DNA of 64,000 nt from Curtobacterium flaccumfaciens (GCF_004361695.1 NZ_SNVW01000001.1:310001-374000), one strand, 5' to 3'. Counted from the first letter of the stretch, positions 8,494 through 17,416 are shown. Program-made: numbers and translations. The notes: generated by a model from the sequence alone, not told the origin.

Positions 8494-9765
8494 ATGCAGA
8501 TCCTCGCCCTGGTCATCGGTCTCGTGATCGGCGTCGCCGTCGGTGCGGTCCTCGCCTGGTCGCTCGCGCGGTCGCGCGCGGGCATCGACGCGGCCTCCGC
8601 CCGCGCCACCGCCGAGGCGCTGCGCGGCCAGCTCGACGCGGCCCGCCGCGACGCCGAGGAACGGCTCGACGCGCAGGACGCCCAGTACCGCCGACAGGTG
8701 GACTCCCTCGAGCGCCGGTCCGCCGAACTCGAGCACCTCGTCCAGCGCATGCACGGCGCCGACGCCGCTCGGTCGCAGAACGAGTCCAAGGTGCTCTCGG
8801 CGCTCAGTCCCGTCGCCCAGACGCTCGACACCATGCGCGCCAAGATCGCCGAGCTCGAGCAGTCCCGCAGCGAGCAGTACGGCGCGCTGTCGGCACAGCT
8901 GCGGTCGGCCGCCGAGTCGGAAGAGCGCCTGCGTGCCACCGCGGACACCCTGGCGAGCGCGCTGTCGTCGAACAGCACGCGGGGCGTCTGGGGCGAGACG
9001 CAGCTCCGCAACGTGGTCGAGGCCGCTGGGCTCCTCGAACGGGTCGACTTCGACGTGCAGTCCTCGGTGACCACGTCCGTCGGTGTCGCACGACCCGACA
9101 TGGTGGTGCACCTGCCCGGCGGCAAGACCATCGCCGTCGACGCGAAGGTCCCGTTCACCGCTTACCTTCAGGCCGCCGAGATCCCCGCCACCGCCACCGG
9201 TGCCGAGGGCGCTCGGCGTGACCAGTTGATGGCGCAGCACGTCAAGGCACTCCGGGCGCACGTCGATGCCCTGGCCGCGCGCGAGTACTGGACCGGGTAC
9301 GACGCCTCCCCCGAGCTGACCGTGGCGTTCATCCCGTCGGAGTCGCTCGTGTCGAGCGCCCTCGCCGCCGACCCGGGGCTGCTCGACCACGCGTTCCGGA
9401 AGCGGATCGCACTGGCCTCGCCCGTGACGCTCTGGTCGGTGCTCAAGACCGTCGCCTTCTCGTGGCAGCAGGACGTCGTCTCGCAAGAAGCGCACGAGCT
9501 GTTCCGGGTCTCGCGCGAGCTCTACGGCCGCCTGTCGACGATGGCCGGGCACGTGGACAAGCTCGGGCGCTCGATCCGCGGGTCCGTCGTCGACTACAAC
9601 CGCTTCGTGGGGTCGCTCGAGCGGCAGGTGCTCCCGAGCGCCCGACGCCTGTCGCTGCTCGACGAGTCGAAGGTCATCGCCGACCCGGCCTCGATCGAGG
9701 ACGAGCCGCGGCTGCTCACCGCGCCGGAGCTCGTCGGCGCCTCCGACGCCCACGACCCCGACTGA
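8494..9765 (+). CDS. rmuC: DNA recombination protein RmuC
   Basis: Predicted nuclease-fold protein that limits recombination at inverted repeats. I start it at ATG 8494 (MQILALVIGLVIG), giving 423 aa. The N-terminal hydrophobic segment (residues 1-25) anchors it in the membrane, followed by an Ala/Arg/Glu-rich coiled coil (about 30-140). The conserved RmuC core begins near NSTRGVWGETQLRNVVE and includes DMVVHLPGGKTIAVDAKVP. The longer open frame upstream runs into iol promoter sequence and is rejected. The gene is divergent from iolC. Confidence 0.9.
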   Translation: MQILALVIGLVIGVAVGAVLAWSLARSRAGIDAASARATAEALRGQLDAARRDAEERLDAQDAQYRRQVDSLERRSAELEHLVQRMHGADAARSQNESKVLSALSPVAQTLDTMRAKIAELEQSRSEQYGALSAQLRSAAESEERLRATADTLASALSSNSTRGVWGETQLRNVVEAAGLLERVDFDVQSSVTTSVGVARPDMVVHLPGGKTIAVDAKVPFTAYLQAAEIPATATGAEGARRDQLMAQHVKALRAHVDALAAREYWTGYDASPELTVAFIPSESLVSSALAADPGLLDHAFRKRIALASPVTLWSVLKTVAFSWQQDVVSQEAHELFRVSRELYGRLSTMAGHVDKLGRSIRGSVVDYNRFVGSLERQVLPSARRLSLLDESKVIADPASIEDEPRLLTAPELVGASDAHDPD

Positions 9766-9923
9766 CCCGGGAGCCGCGCGAGCCGCCGCCCGCGGCGCGA
9801 GCCCCGCGGTTCGCCGCGCTCGCCTCCGCGGCGCCCCGCGCCGCGCTCGCCCGCGCCGCCGCCGCCCGCGGCCGCGGCGCCCGCGCCGCGCCGCCCGCGC
9901 CGCGCGCGGCCGCCGCGTCGCTT

Positions 9924-9986
9924 CGAACCACGAATCGGACGTGGAACCAGCCTCGCAGGCCGGTTCGATGTCGGATTCGTGGTTCG
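9924..9986. repeat. Long imperfect inverted repeat
   Basis: Outer arms CGAACCACGAATC and GATTCGTGGTTCG pair over 13 bp. Further pairing (GAC/GTC, GGAACC/GGTTCG-type, GCCT/AGGC) continues with a few mismatches to a 3-nt CGC loop. The terminal CGAACCAC is also present in the neighbouring hairpin at 10141. Confidence 0.75.
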
Positions 9987-10060
9987 GTGCGCCCGCCGCG
10001 CCCCGCGGCGCCCGCCGCGGGGCGCGGCGTGAGCGCCGCGCTCGCCGCGCTCGCCGCGCG

Positions 10061-10105
10061 AGCCGCGCGAGCCGCGCGAGCCGCGCGAGCCGCGCGAGCC
10101 GCGCG
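10061..10105. repeat. 9-bp tandem repeat, five perfect copies
   Basis: AGCCGCGCG is repeated five times head to tail, with degenerate copies before it (GCGCTCGCC type). Because 9 is divisible by 3 it keeps frames open, which explains the long artefactual ORFs across this gap. Confidence 0.85.
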
Positions 10106-10122
10106 CTCGCGACCACCGCCCG

Positions 10123-10182
10123 GCACAACCAAAAGCCGCCCGAACCACGCGTTTGCGTGGTTCGGGCGGCTTTTGGTTGTGC
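10123..10182. terminator. Bidirectional terminator, perfect 28-bp stem
   Basis: The left arm 10123-10150 and right arm 10155-10182 are perfect reverse complements around a 4-nt GTTT loop. The arms begin GCACAACCAAAAGC, so each strand gives a GC-rich inner stem followed by GCTTTTGGTT. It sits between convergent rmuC and glpX and can stop both transcripts. The same outer arm recurs at 21993-22054. Confidence 0.85.
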
Positions 10183-10276
10183 GGAGTCAGTCCGAACCGC
10201 GGCCCCGCGCTGGCCGCGCCGGCGCCGCCGGCCGCGCCGGCGTCCGAACCGCGGCCGGCCCGGACGCGTCAGCGGC

Positions 10277-11266
10277 CTAGAACCACTTCTCGGCGCGGTG
10301 GTCCGCCTGGATCCGGCGGATCGTGTTCGAGCGGGAGCGCAACACGAGCGAGTCCGTGTGGATGACGCCGCGCGAACGACGGACACCGTCCACGAGCACA
10401 CCGTCGGTGACACCGGTCGCGACGAAGAACGTGTTGTCGCCCGTGACGAGGTCGTCCTGGTCGAGGACCTTGTCGAGGTCGTGGCCGGCGGCGACGGCGC
10501 GCTCGCGCTCCTCGTCGTCCTTCGGCTGGAGCTTGCCGAGGATCACACCGCCGAGCGCCTTGATCGCGCACGCCGTGATGATGCCCTCCGGGGTGCCACC
10601 GACGCCGACGCACATGTCGATGGTCGACCCGGGAAGGGCTGCGGCGATGCCACCGGCGACGTCACCGTCGAGCAGCAGCCGGGTGCCGGCGCCCGTGGCA
10701 CGGATCGCGCGGATGAGTTCGTCGTGGCGGGGACGGTCGAGGACGGCGACGACCATGTCCTCGAGGTCCTTGCCCTTCGCCTTCGCCAGCGCGCGGATGT
10801 TGTCGCCGATCGGCTTCTCGAGGTCGAGGACCCCGCGGCCTTCGGGCCCGGCGGCGATCTTGTCCATGTAGAACACGGCGGACGGGTCGTACATCGAGCC
10901 GCGGTCGGAGACGGCCATCACGGAGATGGCGTTCTGGCGGCCGGCGGCGGTGAGCGAGGTGCCGTCGATCGGGTCGACCGCGATGTCGCAGGCCGGGCCG
11001 TGCCCGTTGCCGACGTGCTCGCCGTTGTAGAGCATCGGGGCGTTGTCCTTCTCGCCCTCGCCGATGACGACCACGCCGTCGAAGTTCACGGTGCCGAGGA
11101 ACTTCCGCATCGCGTCGACGGCGGCACCGTCCGCGAGGTTCTTCTCACCCCGGCCGACCCACGGCTGCGCCCGGATCGCGGCGGCCTCGGTCGCACGCAC
11201 CAGCTCGAGCGCGAGGTTGCGGTCGGGCTGCAGGAACAAGGAGCCGGTCTCAGTCGTCGGAGTCAC
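10277..11266 (-). CDS. glpX: Class II fructose-1,6-bisphosphatase GlpX
   Basis: Metal-dependent phosphatase making fructose 6-phosphate in gluconeogenesis, 329 aa as usual for GlpX. Visible motifs are [18 protein letters not shown] (about residues 38-55), [18 protein letters not shown] and the catalytic [14 protein letters not shown]. The GTG start at 11264-11266 lies 6 nt after TAGGCT (minus strand, 11278-11273), so the mRNA is probably leaderless. It is divergent from fbaA, which acts on the same metabolite in the reverse direction. Confidence 0.95.
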   Translation of the reverse strand: MTPTTETGSLFLQPDRNLALELVRATEAAAIRAQPWVGRGEKNLADGAAVDAMRKFLGTVNFDGVVVIGEGEKDNAPMLYNGEHVGNGHGPACDIAVDPIDGTSLTAAGRQNAISVMAVSDRGSMYDPSAVFYMDKIAAGPEGRGVLDLEKPIGDNIRALAKAKGKDLEDMVVAVLDRPRHDELIRAIRATGAGTRLLLDGDVAGGIAAALPGSTIDMCVGVGGTPEGIITACAIKALGGVILGKLQPKDDEERERAVAAGHDLDKVLDQDDLVTGDNTFFVATGVTDGVLVDGVRRSRGVIHTDSLVLRSRSNTIRRIQADHRAEKWF

Positions 11267-11426
11267 ACCCTGAGCCTACCGACAGCCGGCCGAGCGACCG
11301 TCCGGACCGGACGCCCGTGAACGCATGTGCACTGCCCCGCGGAACGGGCGCGCGTAACCCGCACCGCGCCTCCAGTGGGTCTGACTACGATCGGCGGGGA
11401 CACCACCGAAGTCGAAGGAGATCCAC

Positions 11427-12455
11427 GTGCCCATCGCAACGCCGGAACAGTACGCCGAGATGATCGAACGAGCGAAGGCCGGCAAGTTCGCGTACCCCGC
11501 CGTGAACGTGTCCTCGTCCCAGACCATCAACGCGGTCCTGCAGGGCCTCGCCGAGGCCGGCTCGGACGGCATCCTCCAGGTGACCACGGGTGGTGCCGAC
11601 TACTTCGCCGGGCACACCGTGAAGAACCGCGCTGCCGGCGCCCTGGCGATGGCGAAGTTCGCGCACGAGGTCGCGAAGAACTACGACATCACGGTGGCGC
11701 TGCACACCGACCACTGCCCGAAGGACGCCCTCGACGGCTTCGTCCTGCCGCTCATCGCGGCGAGCGAGGAAGAGGTCCGTGCGGGGCGCAACCCGATCTT
11801 CCAGTCGCACATGTGGGACGGCTCGGCCGTGCCGCTCGACGAGAACATCGAGATCGCCAAGACCATGCTGTCGAAGACGCGGAACATCAACGCGATCCTC
11901 GAGGTCGAGATCGGCGTCGTCGGCGGCGAAGAGGACGGTGTCGAGCACGAGGGCACGAACGACGCGCTCTACACGACCCCGAACGACGTCGAGAAGGTCG
12001 TGGACGCGCTCGGCCTCGGCGACAAGGGCCGCTGGATCGCGGCGCTCACCTTCGGCAACGTGCACGGCGTGTACAAGCCGGGCAACGTGAAGCTCCGCCC
12101 CGAGCTCCTCGGCGAGATCCAGGCAGCGGTCGCCGCCAAGCACGGCACCGGTGAGAACCCGCTCGACCTCGTCTTCCACGGCGGCTCCGGCTCGACCGAC
12201 GACGAGATCCACGAGGCCGTGCGCAACGGCGTCATCAAGATGAACATCGACACGGACACGCAGTACGCGTTCACGCGCTCGATCGCCGACTCGATGTTCC
12301 GGAACTACGAGGGCGTGCTGAAGATCGACGGCGAGGTCGGCAACAAGAAGCAGTACGACCCGCGCGCCTGGGGCAAGGTCGCCGAGACCGCCATGGCGGC
12401 TCGCGTGGGCGAGGCCGCGAAGGTGCTCGGCTCGGCCGGTCACACCCAGGGCTGA
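11427..12455 (+). CDS. fbaA: Class II fructose-bisphosphate aldolase
   Basis: Zn-dependent aldolase of glycolysis/gluconeogenesis, 342 aa, class IIA subtype (FbaA-like). The metal-ligand motif LHTDHCPKDALDGF (about residues 92-105), IGVVGGEEDGVEHEG and the phosphate-binding FHGGSGSTDDEI and KMNIDTDTQ are present. The ATG or GTG choice is clear: GTG at 11427 follows AAGGAG with 6-nt spacing. A stem-loop follows at 12481-12505. Confidence 0.96.
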   Translation: MPIATPEQYAEMIERAKAGKFAYPAVNVSSSQTINAVLQGLAEAGSDGILQVTTGGADYFAGHTVKNRAAGALAMAKFAHEVAKNYDITVALHTDHCPKDALDGFVLPLIAASEEEVRAGRNPIFQSHMWDGSAVPLDENIEIAKTMLSKTRNINAILEVEIGVVGGEEDGVEHEGTNDALYTTPNDVEKVVDALGLGDKGRWIAALTFGNVHGVYKPGNVKLRPELLGEIQAAVAAKHGTGENPLDLVFHGGSGSTDDEIHEAVRNGVIKMNIDTDTQYAFTRSIADSMFRNYEGVLKIDGEVGNKKQYDPRAWGKVAETAMAARVGEAAKVLGSAGHTQG

Positions 12456-12470
12456 GACCCACTCCACAGC

Positions 12471-12505
12471 CTGGAGGCACGGGGCGCGTCCGACGGACGC
12501 GCCCC
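12471..12505 (+). terminator. fbaA terminator hairpin next to a half palindromic element
   Basis: GGGGCGCGTCCG (12481-12492) and CGGACGCGCCCC (12494-12505) form a perfect 12-bp inverted repeat followed by GTTCT. The preceding CTGGAGGCAC (12471-12480) matches the left core of the dispersed GGAGGCGCGG element. Confidence 0.75.
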
Positions 12506-12547
12506 GTTCTGCGTCCGGTCGCCTCCCCTGCATGCCACGATGGGCGG

Positions 12548-13807
12548 GTGACCGTCGACGCCATCGCCTCCGAGTTCGCCCAGTTCGTCACCGAGTCGCC
12601 GACCGCGTTCCACGCGGCCGCGGCCGCCCGGGACCGGCTCGTCGCGGCGGGGTTCACCGAGCTCTCCGAGCTCGACGCCTGGCCGACCGAGGCCGGTGCC
12701 TACGTGGTCGTCCGCGACGGCGCGGTGATCGCCTGGCGCCTGCCGGACGGCGCCGTCCCCACGACACCGTTCCGCATCCTCGGCGCGCACACGGACTCCC
12801 CCGGCTTCCGCATCAAGCCGAACCCGGGCGTGCGCACGGGTGGATGGGAGCAGCTGAACGTCGAGGTCTACGGCGGTGCGCTCCTCTCGACCTGGTTCGA
12901 CCGCGACCTGCGGATCGCCGGCCGCGTGGTCGACGCCGACGGCAGCGTGCGCCTGGTGTCGACCGACGCCGTGGCCCGGATCCCGAACCTGGCGATCCAC
13001 CTGGACCGCGGGGTGAACGACGGCAAGGAGATCGACCGCCAGCGGCACACCCTGCCGATCGTCGGCGTGGACGGCGACGCGGGCGGGACCTCGGTCGTGG
13101 AGTGGCTGCGCGCACGCCTCGGAGACGACGCCGTGTCGTGGGACCTCTTCCTCGCGGACACGCAGGCCCCCGCGCGGCTCGGCATCGACCGCGAGTTCCT
13201 GGCGTCGGGCCGGATGGACAACCTGACGAGCGTGCACGCCGGACTCCGCGGCATCGTCGACGCCCCGGCCGACGGCGACCACATCCCGGTGTTCGCGGCG
13301 TTCGACCACGAGGAGATCGGCTCGTCGACCCCGTCCGGCGCCGGCGGCCCCTTCCTGGAGGACGTGCTCGGCCGCGTGCAGGAGGGCCTCGGCGCCACCC
13401 GGTCCGAGGCAGCACGGGCCTTCCGCGCCTCGTGGCTGCTGTCGAGCGACGCCGGCCACCTGGTGCACCCGAACCAGCCGGAGAAGCACGACCCGACGAA
13501 CCGGCCGCGCCCGGGTGCGGGCCCACTGCTCAAGATCAGCGCGAACCAGCGCTACATGACCGAGGCGAAGGGCGAGGCCGTCTGGGCCGCCGCGTGCGAC
13601 TCCGCGGGCGTGCCGTGGCAGCCGTTCGTCAACGTGAACACGATCCCGGGCGGCTCGACCATCGGACCGATCGCGGCGACCCGGCTCGGGATCCCGACGA
13701 TCGACATCGGCGTCGGACTGCTCTCGATGCACTCCGTCCGCGAACTCGTGCACGTCGACGACCTCGCGGCGCTGCACGGTGCCGTGGCCGCGTTCCTGGC
13801 GTCCTAG
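12548..13807 (+). CDS. M18 family aminopeptidase
   Basis: Cytosolic zinc aminopeptidase (aspartyl/broad-specificity, ApeB-like) of 419 aa, the usual M18 length. Metal-ligand and catalytic regions visible in order: LGAHTDSPGFRIKPNPG (about residues 78-94), ASGRMDNLTSVHAG, AFDHEEIGSSTPSGAGG with the Glu-Glu catalytic pair, and the final MHSVRELVHVDD. The GTG start follows CACGAT with 6 nt between, a leaderless-type arrangement. Its TAG stop overlaps the stop of the convergent dehydrogenase in a CTAG. Confidence 0.93.
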   Translation: MTVDAIASEFAQFVTESPTAFHAAAAARDRLVAAGFTELSELDAWPTEAGAYVVVRDGAVIAWRLPDGAVPTTPFRILGAHTDSPGFRIKPNPGVRTGGWEQLNVEVYGGALLSTWFDRDLRIAGRVVDADGSVRLVSTDAVARIPNLAIHLDRGVNDGKEIDRQRHTLPIVGVDGDAGGTSVVEWLRARLGDDAVSWDLFLADTQAPARLGIDREFLASGRMDNLTSVHAGLRGIVDAPADGDHIPVFAAFDHEEIGSSTPSGAGGPFLEDVLGRVQEGLGATRSEAARAFRASWLLSSDAGHLVHPNQPEKHDPTNRPRPGAGPLLKISANQRYMTEAKGEAVWAAACDSAGVPWQPFVNVNTIPGGSTIGPIAATRLGIPTIDIGVGLLSMHSVRELVHVDDLAALHGAVAAFLAS

Positions 13808-14925
13808 AGCGTCACGACGACCTTCTGCGCGGAGACCCCGGCTCGCTGGCGGTCGAGCGCGCCCTGCACGGCGCCCAGGCCGGATCCGACCACGAGGGGT
13901 TCGGGCAGCGCTCGGAGGCTGCCGTCGGCGAGTCCGGTCGGCAGCACCTCGGCCCACAGTCGACGGCCGACCTCGTCGTCGCGGAGGCTGCTCCCCCAGA
14001 CGAACGCGGCGCGGATCCCGTTCCGCCGGGCTCGTGTCATCAGCCCGGCCATCGTGAGACCGATGCGACCGAAGACCGGGAGCATCGCGGGGAACAGGCG
14101 ACGGCGTCCGGCGAGCCCGTCGAGGGACACCGGGGTGCTGGCCAGGGCGAGTGCGGTGCCGCCGGTCCGCCGCAGCACCTCGATGCACGGGCCGGCCGAG
14201 GTCGTCCCGAGGGCGACCGCACCCACGACCCGACGTCCGGCGATGCCCGCGACCAGCTCGTCGACCGCGCGGTCGCCGTGGTGGTCCACGACGACGTCGG
14301 CGCCGAGTGACCGGACGAGTTCGGCGTTCCGGGGCGACGCGGTGCTGACGACGTCGTAGCCCGCGGCCCGCGCCAGCTGCACGGCGTTCATGCCGACGCT
14401 CGTCGAACCACCCCAGACGACGACCACGCCACGACTGCCCGTCGGGACCGGCTCGTCTCCCGGCATGGTCAGACCGAGGTGTGCGGGCTGGAAGAGCGCG
14501 CACGCGGCAGTGCTGGCGCCGAGGGGCAGCACTGCGGCCTCGGTGTCGCTCATCCCCTGCGGCGTCGGCGCGGTGAGGCGTTCGAGCAGTGCGGTGGACT
14601 GCTGGAACGCACCCTCGCGCATCGGGTCCCGTTCGCGGTCGGTGCCGGTGGCCAGGCCGAACACGCGGTCGCCGACGCGGAAGCGGGTGACGTCCGAGCC
14701 GATCGCGACGACCTCGCCGGCGACGTCGGACCCGAGGACGGCCGGGTGGTGCAGCCACCGGTACGTGACCGATCCGGTCCCCTGCACGACCCAGTCGACG
14801 GGGTTCACGGCGACGGCCCGGACGCGCACCAGGACCTCGTCGGCACGCGGCACGGGCGTGGTGACGGACTCGACGACGAGTGGTGCGCGGGCGGCGCGGA
14901 GGACGGCGGCGGAGTGCTGCGACAC
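13804..14925 (-). CDS. Zinc-type alcohol dehydrogenase / quinone oxidoreductase family protein
   Basis: MDR-superfamily NAD(P)H-dependent oxidoreductase, 373 aa. The N-terminal GroES-like part (VRVRAVAVNPVDWVVQG, about residues 34-50) is followed by a Rossmann domain (VVVWGGSTSVGMNAVQLARAAG). The structural-zinc cysteines of true alcohol dehydrogenases are absent, so a quinone-reductase/enoyl-reductase-like enzyme is likely. I choose GTG 14925 because AGAAGGG precedes it by 7 nt; GTG 14955 upstream is in frame and would add 10 residues lying in operator DNA. It is divergent from a TetR gene and probably its target. Confidence 0.85.
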   Translation of the reverse strand: MSQHSAAVLRAARAPLVVESVTTPVPRADEVLVRVRAVAVNPVDWVVQGTGSVTYRWLHHPAVLGSDVAGEVVAIGSDVTRFRVGDRVFGLATGTDRERDPMREGAFQQSTALLERLTAPTPQGMSDTEAAVLPLGASTAACALFQPAHLGLTMPGDEPVPTGSRGVVVVWGGSTSVGMNAVQLARAAGYDVVSTASPRNAELVRSLGADVVVDHHGDRAVDELVAGIAGRRVVGAVALGTTSAGPCIEVLRRTGGTALALASTPVSLDGLAGRRRLFPAMLPVFGRIGLTMAGLMTRARRNGIRAAFVWGSSLRDDEVGRRLWAEVLPTGLADGSLRALPEPLVVGSGLGAVQGALDRQRAGVSAQKVVVTL

Positions 14926-14950
14926 GGGTGTGCCCTTCTGCAGGAGTGAT

Positions 14951-14994
14951 GACACTTGGTGCCCTCACCGTACGGCATGACGACACCGAGTGTC
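14951..14994. promoter_or_regulatory. Paired TetR-type operators and divergent promoters
   Basis: Two related palindromes lie 31 bp apart centre to centre: GACAC-TTG-GTGCC (14951-14963) and GACAC-CGA-GTGTC (14982-14994). The second overlaps TGACAC, the -35 of the minus-strand promoter whose -10 is TACGGT (14972-14967). It also lies between TGACGA (14978-14983) and TATGCT (15001-15006), the plus-strand promoter of tetR. Binding would therefore repress both genes. Confidence 0.65.
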
Positions 14995-15012
14995 ATCACC
15001 TATGCTGGCGAC

Positions 15013-15573
15013 ATGGCGAGATGGGCGCCCGACACCCGGGAACGACTGCGCGCCGCGGCGCTCGAGCTCTTCGACGAGCAGGGCTTCACCGCGACGACCG
15101 TGCCGGACATCGTCGCGCGCGCCGGCCTGACGAAGCGGACCTTCTTCCGGCACTTCAGCGACAAGCGCGAGGTGTTCTTCGGCGACGACGAGATCCCGGC
15201 GATCGCCCGTCGCCTGCTCGCGACCACGCCCGCCCACGTGCCGCCGCTCACGCTCGTGTCCGAGGGCCTCCGGACCCTGGCCGTCGAACGCTTCGAACCG
15301 CAGCGCGACCGGATGCGCTCGGCCCGCTTGGTCATCGACGCGGAACCGGCGCTCCGCGAACGGGACCTCCGGAAACAGGCGGATCTCCGCGACGCGGTCG
15401 AACAGGGGCTCCTGGGCCGGGGTGAAGACCCACTGACCGCCCGGGTGCTCGCCGGCGTGACGGTCGAGTGGTTCCAGACGGCGCTCGAGGCCTGGCTCGA
15501 CGACGACACGAGCGCGCCGCTGACCACGCACCTCGACGCCGTGCTCGCACGGACCCGTGAGGTCCTGGGCTAG
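15013..15573 (+). CDS. TetR/AcrR family transcriptional regulator
   Basis: Repressor of 186 aa with the TetR helix-turn-helix near the N-terminus (TVPDIVARAGLTKRTFFRHF, about residues 29-48) and a divergent ligand-binding C-terminal domain. I start at ATG 15013 (MARWAPDTRERL), 6 nt after the TATGCT box, because the longer frame begins inside the operator region. It is divergent from the dehydrogenase gene and probably controls it and itself through the GACAC-N3-GTGTC sites. The stop overlaps the convergent DUF6264 stop in a CTAG. Confidence 0.9.
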   Translation: MARWAPDTRERLRAAALELFDEQGFTATTVPDIVARAGLTKRTFFRHFSDKREVFFGDDEIPAIARRLLATTPAHVPPLTLVSEGLRTLAVERFEPQRDRMRSARLVIDAEPALRERDLRKQADLRDAVEQGLLGRGEDPLTARVLAGVTVEWFQTALEAWLDDDTSAPLTTHLDAVLARTREVLG

Positions 15574-16355
15574 CTCCCGGCCATGCGGTGCAGGTACGCG
15601 GCGACCGCGGGGTCGTTGATGACGACGACCACGAACGGGACCACCCCCAACAGGAGCCCGGCGACGCCGCCGAGCAGCGGGACCCAGAACGTCCGGCGAC
15701 GAGCACGGAGTCGTCGGATCGACCACCAGGCAACGAGCACGAACACGATCGCCATCACGACGGCACGCACGGCAGCCGCCTGGGACAGTGCTCCAGGATC
15801 GGCCAGATCGGTGAACTGGCGTTCGACGGTGAGCCGGATCGCCGACGCGAACCGCCCCACGGACATGGCCTGGACGACGGTCCACAAGCCGATGGCGAGG
15901 AAGCCGACGGTCAGTACGAAGTCGATCGGTGAACGACCGAACCGCGCCGCGAGCGGAGCGGGTCGACCGTCCGGACGAGGATCGGCGGCGCCGTCGTCGC
16001 GCCCGGTCGGTGCCCCAGGGCCAGCGTCGGGCCTGCCGTTCGCCGCGCCCTGCCGGACGGCACCGGGGCCACCGCGGCGGTCACGCACGGCGTCCTGCGC
16101 GGCCTGCTGCCGGAGCGCCCGCGAACGCTCTTCCTGCTCGCGGCGCTCCTGCTCGACGAGCACCGGGTTCACCCAGCCCTCGGGCGCGTACTCGCCGTAC
16201 TGCGGTGCGGGGCGGCCGTGGACGCGACCCGGAGCCGGAGCGTCGGCCGACCCGTCGGGGGTGCGCCGCGCCTCCAGGCCGTCCGCCCCGTCCGCGACGT
16301 GACCCGGCTCGCGAGCCGGCACCGAGGACCAGCCGTCCGGACGTTCGTCGCTCAT
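15570..16355 (-). CDS. DUF6264-like membrane protein
   Basis: A 261-aa protein of unknown function. The N-terminal half is Pro/Gly/Arg-rich and probably disordered, with a conserved-looking [13 protein letters not shown] near residue 50 and a charged coiled stretch ([17 protein letters not shown]). The C-terminal half has three hydrophobic segments (about 153-175, 200-222, 232-252). The ATG at 16353-16355 overlaps the ispH stop by 4 bp, fixing the start. Residues DGLEARR arise from a copy of the dispersed GGAGGCGCGG element (16265-16283) inside the disordered part. Confidence 0.75.
   Translation of the reverse strand: MSDERPDGWSSVPAREPGHVADGADGLEARRTPDGSADAPAPGRVHGRPAPQYGEYAPEGWVNPVLVEQERREQEERSRALRQQAAQDAVRDRRGGPGAVRQGAANGRPDAGPGAPTGRDDGAADPRPDGRPAPLAARFGRSPIDFVLTVGFLAIGLWTVVQAMSVGRFASAIRLTVERQFTDLADPGALSQAAAVRAVVMAIVFVLVAWWSIRRLRARRRTFWVPLLGGVAGLLLGVVPFVVVVINDPAVAAYLHRMAGS
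16265..16283 (-). repeat. Half copy of the palindromic element inside a coding sequence
   Basis: On the minus strand GACGGCCTGGAGGCGCGGC matches the left arm of the family. It is read in frame in the disordered N-terminal part of the DUF6264 protein. Confidence 0.6.
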
Positions 16356-17416
16356 CGGTGCCGCCCGCCCAGCCCGCGCGTCGGGTTGCCGGACGCGTCG
16401 GTGCGGAGCTCCTTGGGGAGCGAGAACATGAGGTCTTCGTGCGCGGTGACGATCTCCTCGACCGTGCCGTAGCCGGCGTCGGCGAGCTGCTCGAGGACCT
16501 CGGCGACCAGGTCCTCCGGCACGGAGGCGCCGCTCGTGACGCCGACCGTGCGCACACCGTCGAGCCACTCCTGCTGGATCTCCGAGGCGTAGTCGACGCG
16601 GTGGGCGGCACGTGCGCCGTGCTCCAGCGCGACCTCGACCAGGCGGACGCTGTTCGACGAGTTCGCGGAACCGACGACGATCACCAGGTCGGCGGACGGG
16701 GCGACCTTCTTGATCGCCACCTGACGGTTCTGGGTGGCGTAGCAGATGTCGTCCGACGGCGGGTTCTCGATCGCGGGGAACTTCTCGCGGAGCAGGCGGA
16801 CGGTCTCCATCGTCTCGTCGACGCTCAGCGTGGTCTGCGACAGCCAGACGAGGTTGTCCGGGTCCGGCACCTCGAGCGCGGCGACGTCCGCCGGCCCGTT
16901 GACCAGGATCGTCCGTTCGGGCGCGTGGCCCATCGTGCCCTCGACCTCCTCGTGACCGGCGTGACCGATGAGGATGATCGTTCGCTCGGCCTTCGCGAAG
17001 CGCGTGGCCTCGCGGTGGACCTTCGTGACGAGCGGGCAGGTCGCGTCGATGGCGTGCAGGTCGCGGTCCGCCGCGCCGGCGACCACGGCCGGCGAGACGC
17101 CGTGCGCGCTGAAGACGACGTGGGAGCCGCGCGGGACCTCGGCGACGTCGTCGACGAAGACCGCACCCCGCTGCTCGAGCGTCGACACCACGTGGACGTT
17201 GTGCACGATCTGCTTGCGGACGTACACCGGCTCGCCGTACTGCTCGAGCGCCTTCTCGACGGCGACGACGGCACGGTCCACGCCGGCGCAGTACCCGCGT
17301 GGGGCAGCGAGCAGGACCTTCTTCGTGCCGGCGACCGGTTCGTCGCGCAGTCGTCCGCGCGCCGCGAGGACCCGCGGCGGGGCGAGCGGGACCGTGTGGC
17401 CGTTGGTGATCGTCAC
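16352..17416 (-). CDS. ispH: 4-hydroxy-3-methylbut-2-enyl diphosphate reductase IspH
   Basis: Iron-sulfur enzyme making IPP and DMAPP, last step of the MEP isoprenoid pathway. The cluster cysteines are visible in [14 protein letters not shown] (about residue 41), [13 protein letters not shown] and [11 protein letters not shown]. At 354 aa it has the longer actinobacterial N- and C-termini. GTG 17414-17416 is chosen as start because TATCAT (17429-17424, minus strand) lies 7 nt before it, a leaderless arrangement; the open frame upstream lacks a ribosome site. It is divergent from xseA. Confidence 0.93.
   Translation of the reverse strand: MTITNGHTVPLAPPRVLAARGRLRDEPVAGTKKVLLAAPRGYCAGVDRAVVAVEKALEQYGEPVYVRKQIVHNVHVVSTLEQRGAVFVDDVAEVPRGSHVVFSAHGVSPAVVAGAADRDLHAIDATCPLVTKVHREATRFAKAERTIILIGHAGHEEVEGTMGHAPERTILVNGPADVAALEVPDPDNLVWLSQTTLSVDETMETVRLLREKFPAIENPPSDDICYATQNRQVAIKKVAPSADLVIVVGSANSSNSVRLVEVALEHGARAAHRVDYASEIQQEWLDGVRTVGVTSGASVPEDLVAEVLEQLADAGYGTVEEIVTAHEDLMFSLPKELRTDASGNPTRGLGGRHR

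Larger units (their letters stand above)
9766..10276. other. Non-coding low-complexity region between convergent rmuC and glpX
   Basis: This 511-bp gap holds no convincing gene. It is almost pure GC with Ala/Arg-type frames open on both strands. It contains a long imperfect hairpin (9924-9986), a 9-bp tandem repeat (10061-10105) and a perfect 28-bp-stem hairpin (10123-10182). The last 90 bp are more GC-rich sequence leading to the glpX stop. Confidence 0.8.

Noticed and set aside
7423..10413. 996-codon open frame on the minus strand across iolC, rmuC and the rmuC-glpX gap
   Set aside because: It is antisense to rmuC and Arg/Ala-rich; it stays open because of GC bias and the 9-bp repeats, and no protein family is visible.
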